A stretch of 64,000 nucleotides of DNA from Tumebacillus_A lipolyticus (GTDB lineage: Bacteria > Bacillota > Bacilli > Tumebacillales > Tumebacillaceae), in the NCBI RefSeq assembly GCF_042682745.1, contig NZ_JBHUIO010000009.1, positions 62,001 to 126,000 of the forward strand, read 5' to 3'. Every line of letters starts with the position of its first letter. Within the stretch, counting starts at the first letter, position 1. Of the stretch, positions 51,705 through 59,153 are shown piece after piece. Below the pieces are notes generated by a model. The model searched no databases. It saw nothing but the letters and a program-made list of their open reading frames with translations, and was not told the origin of the DNA. A program made the position numbers and the translations under genes.

Positions 51705-52586
51705 ATGAATCCTAGAAAAAGATTGCGCACGATGATTGAGCAGCCTGATCACATCATTCAAGCGGTGGGGGCACACAACGCATTGGGCGCCAAGCTGGTG
51801 GAACAAAACGGTTTTGATGCGGTGTGGGCGAGCGGTTTTGAAATCTCGACCGCCCATGCAAAACCGGATGCCAACATTTTAACTATGTTTGAATTTCTTG
51901 AAGCGGCTCGGCAGATGGCCGATGCTACTCATCTGCCGATCATCGCAGACTGCGACACCGGCTTTGGGAATGTGAACAACGTCATTCGCATGGTGCGCGA
52001 TTATGAAAAGGCTGGCATCGCAGCCGTCTGCATTGAAGATAAAGTGTTTCCGAAGATGAACTCTTTCATCCCAGGCTATCAGTCGCTCGCTCCGAAGGAC
52101 GAGTTTGCCGCCAAGATTCGTGCGGCGAAAGACACGCAGCACGATCCTGATTTTGTGGTCATCGCTCGCGTCGAATCGCTGATTGCCGGACATGGTATGG
52201 AAGAGACATTGGCGCGCGCGTCCGCCTATGAAGAGGCAGGTGCCGACCTGATCCTCATCCATTCGAAGCAAAAAGACCCGCGTGAAATATTCGAATTTTG
52301 CCGCCATTGGAACTCGAACACGCCGCTGGTGATCGTTCCGACCACCTATCCGAGCATCACGCTCCCGGAGATGGTCGAACACAACATCAAAGTGGTGATC
52401 TATGCGAATCAAGCGCTGCGGGCAGCTGTCAAAGCGATGAACCACGTGCTGTCCCTGCTCAAATCTTCCGGTTCCCTGCTCGCCATTCAGGATGATTTGA
52501 GCCCGATGGATCAACTGTTTGAAATTCAAGGCATGAAAGAGATGATTCAACAGGAGGAGCGGTATCGCAAGCAAGAGGTGAGATAG
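51705..52586 (+). CDS. pepM: Phosphoenolpyruvate mutase
   Basis: 293 aa from ATG 51705, eight bases after AAGGTGG; the GTG at 51693 overlaps the RBS. The isocitrate-lyase/PEP-mutase fold shows DCDTGFGN (metal site) and, at residues 111-120, EDKVFPKMNS, which matches the EDKxxxxxNS signature used to tell true PEP mutases from relatives; the Lys117 and Asn119 equivalents are in the gating loop. ARVESLIAGHG and LILIHSKQKDP are also conserved. PEP mutase rearranges phosphoenolpyruvate to phosphonopyruvate, the entry step of phosphonate biosynthesis, and because equilibrium favours PEP it needs a coupled next enzyme. No phosphonopyruvate decarboxylase, synthase or reductase is visible in this window. 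Alternative: a phosphonopyruvate hydrolase, but that family lacks the NS. First gene of a two-gene operon with the kinase. Confidence 0.85.
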   Translation: MNPRKRLRTMIEQPDHIIQAVGAHNALGAKLVEQNGFDAVWASGFEISTAHAKPDANILTMFEFLEAARQMADATHLPIIADCDTGFGNVNNVIRMVRDYEKAGIAAVCIEDKVFPKMNSFIPGYQSLAPKDEFAAKIRAAKDTQHDPDFVVIARVESLIAGHGMEETLARASAYEEAGADLILIHSKQKDPREIFEFCRHWNSNTPLVIVPTTYPSITLPEMVEHNIKVVIYANQALRAAVKAMNHVLSLLKSSGSLLAIQDDLSPMDQLFEIQGMKEMIQQEERYRKQEVR

Positions 52587-52684
52587 CGGTCTGCAGTGCG
52601 CAGTTCGCGCCGCTGAAAATCAGTTCTGCGGTTTGACGATCAGGCTGACCGCAATCGATCGCGATCCGAAAGGAGTGTTGAAGC

Positions 52685-53308
52685 ATGAACCCGTTTTTGG
52701 TGATTGAAGGTGTGGATGGAACGGGCAAAAGCACCGTCTGCGCAGCACTGGAGCAAGATCAAGGGGCTGCTTTTTATAAAGGAATGTCTCCCGAATGGCG
52801 AGATTTCAGAGATTTTGTCGATGAGGATGCGGATGACTTCAGCCGCTTGCTCTACTATTTTGCATCGGTCACCTATACGTCAGGAAAGGTCAAGCAGTCA
52901 CAGGAGACGCTGCCCGTCATCTGTCATCGCTATTTTGCCACCTACTTAGCGATCTTTTCGCTGAATACAAAAACCCCGCTTTCCCAGCTGAAAGAAGCTT
53001 TTGCTCCGGTTCGTGCGCGCATGGTCACACCAGATCTGACCATCCTGCTGACAGCAGACCACGAAGAGCTAAAACGGCGCCTGCTCGCTCGGGTGCATGA
53101 GCTGAAAGCGACCGACATGCGCGTCGTCAACTCGGTCGAATACACGCTCAACTTTGAGCTCGCCCTGCGCGAAGTGCTAAGTTGGGATGGGGAGTATGCG
53201 GTGCTCAACACCACGGGCAAAACGCCGGATGAGGTCATCGCCGAGGCGCGTCAACTCTGCGAACAACACATTCAGAACTGGAAACCGGTCTCTCACGAGG
53301 TGCGCTGA
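52685..53308 (+). CDS. Thymidylate-kinase-like P-loop kinase
   Basis: 207 aa, ATG 52685 after AAAGGAGTG. P-loop GVDGTGKST at residues 9-17, the pattern of thymidylate kinases and close relatives, and usual family length. The position of the family's DR(Y/F) motif reads ICHRYFAT: the Arg is kept but Asp is His, so it is unlikely to be the housekeeping dTMP kinase. A lid-like segment (ELKRRLLARVHELKATDM) follows. It lies 98 bases after pepM and before a strong terminator, so pepM and this kinase form a unit. Plausible role: phosphorylation of a small pathway intermediate, or of a peptide; the substrate cannot be told. Confidence 0.8.
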   Translation: MNPFLVIEGVDGTGKSTVCAALEQDQGAAFYKGMSPEWRDFRDFVDEDADDFSRLLYYFASVTYTSGKVKQSQETLPVICHRYFATYLAIFSLNTKTPLSQLKEAFAPVRARMVTPDLTILLTADHEELKRRLLARVHELKATDMRVVNSVEYTLNFELALREVLSWDGEYAVLNTTGKTPDEVIAEARQLCEQHIQNWKPVSHEVR

Positions 53309-53380
53309 TCGTTCGATACCGCTCGATCAGCGCAGCGTCGAACAGTCACTGCCGAGTGTAACCCCCGTGTTGCCAACAAC

Positions 53381-53424
53381 AAAAGAGAGCGAGCGCATCT
53401 GTCCAGATGCGCTCGCTCTCTTTT
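53381..53424. terminator. Strong terminator after the pepM-kinase operon
   Basis: Perfect 21-base arms at 53381-53401 and 53404-53424 with AAAAGAGAGC at one end and GCTCTCTTTT at the other, so it can work on both strands. It separates the pepM unit from the next gene. Confidence 0.92.
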
Positions 53425-53596
53425 CCTTCTCCTTCGATCGGTGATCAGCAGTTACACTTTCAGATGCAGAAAATTCAGTTCTATATCGAATAAATATCAA
53501 ACATGTTACTCTTGATCAAATCGTTTTATATGAGTAATTATTGTGATATGATTAGATGGTAATTTCCCACCCTCATTCAGAGAGGAGATGTTGCAA

Positions 53597-54166
53597 GTGG
53601 AAAATTTGACACGCCAACTTGACCAAATGCCGTACGATTATCAACCATCTCTCCAAGAGGTCATTCAGGATGAATCGATCTCCCGTCTGCAAAGCGTCAT
53701 CGAAGGGCGCACCGGCTTTGATCTGCCTGCAGGCACGACACGACTCGTATTGCACATGTTTCCAGAAAGCGCGTTTGTTGACCCGAAGGAGTATGACATC
53801 CATCCATTGGCACCCCTTTCCTCACCCGAGTGCATCACCGAGAATGATATCTACAGCATCACCTCCTACATCAAGATTCCACACACGCGAAACACGCTCT
53901 CTTATACCCAGTTCTTTCAAGATGGCTTTCTTGAGGCTGTCGATTGTTCCCCTCTATCCGATTCACAATTCGTCCAGCAGATCGTTCAATATCTGGAGGC
54001 GTTCCAAGCGATTGGCATTGACCTCCCCGTTCATATACGTCTTTATCACATCGATGAGCACAACCAAGCATTCCAACTCGCTCCACTCCTCACCACCAGC
54101 GAAGAAAACACCAGAGAGCGGTTGGAACAACTGCTCGCATCGAAACAGAAAGAGCCTCTCGATTGA
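53597..54166 (+). CDS. Hypothetical protein
   Basis: I do not recognise this protein. About 189 aa if started at GTG 53597 (nine bases after AGAGGAG); the ATG at 53588 overlaps the RBS and is less likely. It is soluble, without membrane segments or signal peptide, acidic, and rich in Ser, Gln and Leu, with LVLHMFPESAF and VHIRLYHIDEHNQAF as strand-like segments. An AT-rich upstream region contains TATGAT (53547-53552) as a possible -10 box. It is isolated between two strong terminators, so it is a single-gene unit. Confidence 0.75.
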   Translation: MENLTRQLDQMPYDYQPSLQEVIQDESISRLQSVIEGRTGFDLPAGTTRLVLHMFPESAFVDPKEYDIHPLAPLSSPECITENDIYSITSYIKIPHTRNTLSYTQFFQDGFLEAVDCSPLSDSQFVQQIVQYLEAFQAIGIDLPVHIRLYHIDEHNQAFQLAPLLTTSEENTRERLEQLLASKQKEPLD

Positions 54167-54176
54167 GAGGCTCTTT
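54149..54176. terminator. Bidirectional terminator between convergent genes
   Basis: AAAGAGCCTCTC (54149-54160) pairs with GAGAGGCTCTTT (54165-54176) around a GATT loop. It overlaps the stop codon of the hypothetical plus-strand gene and lies eight bases from the end of the minus-strand cyclase-like gene, serving both. Confidence 0.9.
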
Positions 54177-54183
54177 GCTTTTG

Positions 54184-57048
54184 CTAGACTTCAAGCGTTC
54201 CTTTCCAGTCATACTCCAAGCCGGTTCTAAAGTTTTCATCGCAAACATAGAAGTACAGCTGCGCAATTTTGTCTGCCGGATTTTGACGAATGACCTCTAA
54301 GAACGCTTCGCGCGCATCGTAAAAGCGACCTTGCTGATACTTGATGATCGCCGATTCGAACAATTCCTTCGTCTTTTGCTTCAAGCGGCACTGCTCTTCA
54401 CCGTCCGCCTCAAAGATATCGTAGAGCTCGATCGGCTCGGTCATCTTCTCCTTGATCAGGAGCAAGCCGAGGCTGCGCGCTCGATACTTGTCGCGATCTT
54501 CGATCATCACCCAGACGCGCGCGGGCAAGAGGATGGTCGCACCCAGCTTGTCCGAAATCTCCTCAAACACCATCGTCACCTGCACGCTGTCTGAGATCAC
54601 GCTGACCTCCAGGCGCTCCTCCGCCCCGATGATGCCGAGCATCAACGGACCGTGTTGAATGCCGATGCCCACCTCGATGCGCGCCTTTCCCCGCTCGATG
54701 CGACGAACGTTGTACGACTCGATCGATCGCTTCATCTCCACCGCCGCCTGCACAGCCTCGCTCGGGCTGTCGGGGAACACCGCCAAGATCCCATGATCCA
54801 TATACTTGCTCACATTGCCGTTGTTGTGGTCGACGACCGGTGAGATCACATGGAGAAAGCGGTTGATAAAGTTGAAGTTGTCCTCCGTCTTGTCCTTCAT
54901 GTCCTCCATAAACTGATGGAAATCGCGAATGTTGACGACGAGGATGCTCATCTCCAGCTCCACCTGATCGCCCAGCTCAACATGGCGAATGTCAGGTTTG
55001 CCCAAGTAGTCCAAAAACTTTTCCGGAACAAAATGTCGATAGCCATCGCGGAATTCGCGCAGCTCGATCACTTTTCGCTCCACTTGGGTCGACATGTCGT
55101 TGAAGCTGTGTCCCAGCGCCGCCACCTCGTCTTGCGAGTTGACTGCGACACGAGTCCCCCAGCGCCCTTTGGCGATCTGATTGGCGCTGTTGCTCAAGTT
55201 GCGGATCGAGGTGAGCAAGATGATCGTCACCGTCAGCACGACGAGCAGGATCAGAACCGCAAACACGGTCAATTTTTGCAGCGTGCCATACCAGTAGCTA
55301 TCCATGCGCAGTTCGAAGCCATGCATGTTGAACCCCGCTTCATAGACGCCGATCACCTTCGACTTGTCCGCGTTGAACAGCGGTCCGAGCGCGAAGAGCC
55401 AAGTCCCGTTTTCATCTTCCGATTGGCAGGTCAGGTACTCTTGATGCTCCAGCGCTCTGTTGTAATCAAAATCGGCGCCGATCTTCCGCAATTGTCCAGT
55501 GGATGGGTCGCTGACCATACAGGCGGAGATCGCCGTGTCATCGACCGCCACTTCGAACGAATCGAACATGCGGAGATCGTTGTCATCTTCCACCACTTCG
55601 TACAGCCGGCCATCTTTGTATTTATACACCATCATGTAGAACTTGCCATAATGATCGCGGAAGTTCAGTTTCGCCTTGATCGCTTGATAGGCTTCGCTCA
55701 TATAGTCCTGCGGCGAATTGATGCGGATCAGCTGCTCCGGGTCGACCAGATTTTGACCATCGTGCGCCACATAGATCAGTGAACGCCTGACCTCGTCCTC
55801 GATGTCTGCTCGAAAATCCTTTTGAACCAGATAGGAGAGCAGAAGCATCGACAGCGAGATCAACGGAATCATGATGAACAGTTGCTTATAGATCAGCGAG
55901 CGGGGCATGATGTCGACATAGAGAATCTTCAGGATGAAAAGCAGCAGGAGCGCCGCCACAGCTGCGCCGATCCAGACCAAATACTGACGAAACTTGGTGC
56001 TGCTCGAATAGCTCAACGGGACGAATTCTTTCGTTGGCGTGTAGAGCACCGCATGTTGATCGATCGTCACCAGCAAGTTCCCGCTCTCCGTCACGCCTAA
56101 GCTCTTGATCGGGAATTCGGGTCGCTCCTCCTCGTCATTGAGCTGCTGAGCGAGTGCGGAGGCAACCTCTTTCTGCGTAAACACCGTCTCGACCTTTGCA
56201 GGATCGAGCAGGGAGAAGCGCTTCACACTCTCGCCGTATTGATCGAGGAAATAGACGTCCGTCCCCAGCAGCTTCACATCTTCCGCATACGTTCCGATCT
56301 GCCCTGTTCGATTCTGCGGATACAACCGTTCTGACGCTCGATAGATCTCACCCTTTTTCGTGGTGTAGATCAACTCTTTCGATTTGACACCGACAATATC
56401 TGAGACGGTCGTATCAAGCGGGAGATGCGCGCTGGTCACCTTGCTGAAGCGATTGAACTCCGGGTCCCATTCATTCAGGTCGAGCTCAGCTTCAGACTCT
56501 TGTGTGATCAGAAACAGCTTACCCGCCTTGTACTGCAAAGCGAGGATCGTGCCACCGCGCAGCGAGGAGCGCTCCGTCACCGAGTACGGACGAGAGAAGC
56601 CGACCCAGTCCGAATCGAGCTCACCATCCGCATCGTATCGAACGATCGCCTCATGCTTGAGTGTCAGGGCGTTGATGTCCATCACCCGCACCACAGCGTA
56701 CAAGCCCCCGTCTTCAGCGGGCAACACCTGATCAAACGTGACAAACGACAAGTTCTCGTCTGTCATCGCCACCTCTTTCGTGTTCAGGCTGGCAAACTCG
56801 GAGACGGGCGGCGCTTCGATCTTATACTTGAGCGTGCCGTCCAGACCCAATTTGACAATCGACTGCTTTGCTTCGCTGATGATGTAAAAATTGTCATTCG
56901 CGTCTGATGTGATTCGATATGCATTTTTTATCGGAACCAACGAGTCGAACGATGGTTTCGCGAGATACAGCGAGTTTTGATAGGTTACGAACCCGATCGT
57001 CGAGATCAAGAGCAACAGGATGAGGAGCCGGATAAGATTTCGTCTCAT
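54184..57048 (-). CDS. Membrane protein with degenerate class III cyclase domain
   Basis: 954 aa. N-terminal membrane anchor (IRLLILLLLISTIGFVTY), an extracellular region of beta-propeller-like repeats (IVKLGLDGTLKYKIEA; AIVRYDADGELDSDW), then membrane segments near 358 and 390, a second sensor-like domain, a membrane segment near 610 (KLTVFAVLILLVVLTVTIILL), a HAMP domain, a class III nucleotide-cyclase fold, and a C-terminal TPR-like stretch (FESAIIKYQQGRFYDAREAFLEVIRQNP). In the cyclase fold the first metal-binding Asp is Asn706 (VVNIRDF), the second is kept (Asp751, KYMDHG), and the usual transition-state Asn and Arg are Gln823 and Val827. It is therefore probably a non-catalytic receptor domain. 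ATG overlaps the stalk gene's stop (ATGA). Confidence 0.87.
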   Translation of the reverse strand: MRRNLIRLLILLLLISTIGFVTYQNSLYLAKPSFDSLVPIKNAYRITSDANDNFYIISEAKQSIVKLGLDGTLKYKIEAPPVSEFASLNTKEVAMTDENLSFVTFDQVLPAEDGGLYAVVRVMDINALTLKHEAIVRYDADGELDSDWVGFSRPYSVTERSSLRGGTILALQYKAGKLFLITQESEAELDLNEWDPEFNRFSKVTSAHLPLDTTVSDIVGVKSKELIYTTKKGEIYRASERLYPQNRTGQIGTYAEDVKLLGTDVYFLDQYGESVKRFSLLDPAKVETVFTQKEVASALAQQLNDEEERPEFPIKSLGVTESGNLLVTIDQHAVLYTPTKEFVPLSYSSSTKFRQYLVWIGAAVAALLLLFILKILYVDIMPRSLIYKQLFIMIPLISLSMLLLSYLVQKDFRADIEDEVRRSLIYVAHDGQNLVDPEQLIRINSPQDYMSEAYQAIKAKLNFRDHYGKFYMMVYKYKDGRLYEVVEDDNDLRMFDSFEVAVDDTAISACMVSDPSTGQLRKIGADFDYNRALEHQEYLTCQSEDENGTWLFALGPLFNADKSKVIGVYEAGFNMHGFELRMDSYWYGTLQKLTVFAVLILLVVLTVTIILLTSIRNLSNSANQIAKGRWGTRVAVNSQDEVAALGHSFNDMSTQVERKVIELREFRDGYRHFVPEKFLDYLGKPDIRHVELGDQVELEMSILVVNIRDFHQFMEDMKDKTEDNFNFINRFLHVISPVVDHNNGNVSKYMDHGILAVFPDSPSEAVQAAVEMKRSIESYNVRRIERGKARIEVGIGIQHGPLMLGIIGAEERLEVSVISDSVQVTMVFEEISDKLGATILLPARVWVMIEDRDKYRARSLGLLLIKEKMTEPIELYDIFEADGEEQCRLKQKTKELFESAIIKYQQGRFYDAREAFLEVIRQNPADKIAQLYFYVCDENFRTGLEYDWKGTLEV

Positions 57049-59141
57049 CGGCTGATACCCCCTTTGATCTCAACCGTCTGGGTCGGGCCATCCCAAGCGA
57101 CGTCAAGCCCGAGCGCTTCCATGACAAATCGCAGCGGCACGACGGTGCGACCGGCGATGAGACGAGGCGGGGTATCGAGCTTCACTTCACGCCCGTCGAC
57201 CAGCGCCGTCTTCGCTCCGATCTTGCAGTAGACGGTCGTCCCCTCTTTGGTGATCGTGACGCTCTGCTCCTCTTGGTTCCATTTGACTGCCGAACCGAAC
57301 GACTCGGAGATCGGCCGGATGTGAATCAGAGTGCGATCCTCCAGGATGAGCGGCGGCATCATAAACTTGATGTCCACCCGCTTGGCGATCAGATGATCGA
57401 CCGGAAGCACCGTCGCTTTCGGCTGCTCGCTCTGAATCTGTTTTTGCAAGCTCTGCAGCAGCTCAAGCTCTTCAGGCGTATATTTTTGCTTTTCGATCTG
57501 CTGGATGCGCTGGATCGCCTCCTTGTGCAGCTCCTGAAGCGAGGCGCTTTTCACTCCGCCCGTCTCCAACTGCACTTCCTTCTGCTTCTGCTCCGCTCGC
57601 TCTTTCTCTACAAACAGCTTTTCTTTCTGCGCGCCGAGCAGTTTGCCCTCAAGCACCGTCAACTCCTGATTCAACAAGACCGCCTCTTCTGACGTCGCCC
57701 GTTTTAGTTTGTCGATCAGCTTCAGCTTCGCCTCCTCGATCTGGAAGATCAGATCGACGAGCGCTTGCTCCTCAGCAGTAAGCTCCGCCTCCGCCTGCAC
57801 CAGGGGGATCAACAGCTGATCTGCCAGCTCTGCCGCACCTTTCGCTTTCGCCGCTGCGATCTCCGCTTTGATGCGGGCGACCTGCGCGTGAAGCGCTGTG
57901 ACACGCCCCTCTTTCCTCGCGGTCTGAATTTCTTGGACACGGGCAGCCATCGTGTTGAGCTTGGCGAGCAACAGGGCGGCCAGCTCTTTTTGCGCAAGTT
58001 TCTCCGCGCTTTGAAACCCGACCTCGATCAGCTTGCTCTCCGCTTGCAGCTGTTTCTTTTCCTCAGCCAACGATGCTTCCTTCACCTCGGCGATCTTGCC
58101 CTTCAGCGTTTCGATCTCCTCCGCGCTGCTCGCCTCCCGCAGGCGCTTTTCCAGCGCTGTGACCTGAAGCGTGAGCAATGCATGCTGAAACAGCTTGGTG
58201 GTCTTGTCCACCTCGTCGAGCTTTTCCAACAGCTCTTTTGCTCGCTTGCTCTGCGATGTGTTGATCGCCTCGTTTAGATCTTGCGCCAGCTGCATGCTAC
58301 CTGCGATCGCCTTCTCCAGTTCGGTCGCAAGGACAGCCTTTTTAAAGGCGAGCAGATCATCCTCCGCTTTCTGCCGCTGCGCCAACAGCTTTTTCACAGC
58401 TGCCAGATCGCCGCTGTTTTTCGCCGCCTGCAATTCGGCTTCCACCTGTGCCAGATCTGCCTCCAGCTTTTTCTGCAGATCCGCTTGCGCACCTTTGACC
58501 GCGCTTTCCAACAGCTTTTCCGGGTTGGCGAGCTTATCGAGCTCTTCGGCCGCCCCGTCGCTATCGCCAGCTTTTAGCGCTTGAAGAAAATCGACCTGCG
58601 CTTTTAAGGAGGCCGCCTTGATCGAGAGCTGCAGGGCGAGCGTGTCATCCTTCGCTTCGACCGCCTTCTTGTTGTCCTCCTCCGCTTTGCTCTGCAACTC
58701 CTTGAGCTCGGCGATCTGCCTGTCCAGCTCAACTGGTGTTTCCAACCATTCGATCTTCTGTTTGCCCGACTCCATCCGCACCCAGATCGTCACCTTCAGC
58801 TTGTCGATCTCCGCATTGGTGACCGGCGATCCGCTCGGGTTGAGGATCGCCGAGAGATCAAACCCGTTTTTGATGTTGAACCAAGTTCCAGCGGCAAATT
58901 CGGACTTGTAAAACATGCCCTGGTCCGACTGGTCGCTGCTCGACTTGGCTGCATCGAGCACAGGCTTTGTCAGCGCCTCTTTCTGAATCAGATACGTACC
59001 GATCAAAAGATGTCCACTCGCCACTTTGGACGCTGTCGGTCGCTCTGCTGCTGTCGCTTTCGGCGCGGCGAACAACCCTGAGCTGCACAGTGAAAGGGCG
59101 AGCAACAAAGCGACAAACTTACTGCTTCGTTTCTTCGTCAT
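57045..59141 (-). CDS. Secreted coiled-coil protein with copper-amine-oxidase-N stalk domain
   Basis: 698 aa, ATG 59141 after AAAGGAG. Signal peptide MTKKRSSKFVALLLALSLCSSGLFA with cleavage near the ATA-AE region. A short globular part follows (WFNIKNGFDLSAILNPSGSPVTN...VTIWVRM), then about 400 residues of almost uninterrupted coiled coil rich in Ala, Glu, Lys, Leu and Gln. The C-terminal 120 residues match the copper-amine-oxidase N-terminal-like stalk domain (LILEDRTLIHIRPISESFGSAVKWNQEEQSVTI; LIAGRTVVPLRFVMEALGLDVAWD), a wall-associated module common in Bacillales. It lies between the TolC-like and cyclase-like genes and probably forms a long rod outside the membrane that partners with the TolC-like protein. 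No enzymatic role is suggested. Confidence 0.85.
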   Translation of the reverse strand: MTKKRSSKFVALLLALSLCSSGLFAAPKATAAERPTASKVASGHLLIGTYLIQKEALTKPVLDAAKSSSDQSDQGMFYKSEFAAGTWFNIKNGFDLSAILNPSGSPVTNAEIDKLKVTIWVRMESGKQKIEWLETPVELDRQIAELKELQSKAEEDNKKAVEAKDDTLALQLSIKAASLKAQVDFLQALKAGDSDGAAEELDKLANPEKLLESAVKGAQADLQKKLEADLAQVEAELQAAKNSGDLAAVKKLLAQRQKAEDDLLAFKKAVLATELEKAIAGSMQLAQDLNEAINTSQSKRAKELLEKLDEVDKTTKLFQHALLTLQVTALEKRLREASSAEEIETLKGKIAEVKEASLAEEKKQLQAESKLIEVGFQSAEKLAQKELAALLLAKLNTMAARVQEIQTARKEGRVTALHAQVARIKAEIAAAKAKGAAELADQLLIPLVQAEAELTAEEQALVDLIFQIEEAKLKLIDKLKRATSEEAVLLNQELTVLEGKLLGAQKEKLFVEKERAEQKQKEVQLETGGVKSASLQELHKEAIQRIQQIEKQKYTPEELELLQSLQKQIQSEQPKATVLPVDHLIAKRVDIKFMMPPLILEDRTLIHIRPISESFGSAVKWNQEEQSVTITKEGTTVYCKIGAKTALVDGREVKLDTPPRLIAGRTVVPLRFVMEALGLDVAWDGPTQTVEIKGGISR

Positions 59142-59153
59142 GGCGATTCTCCT

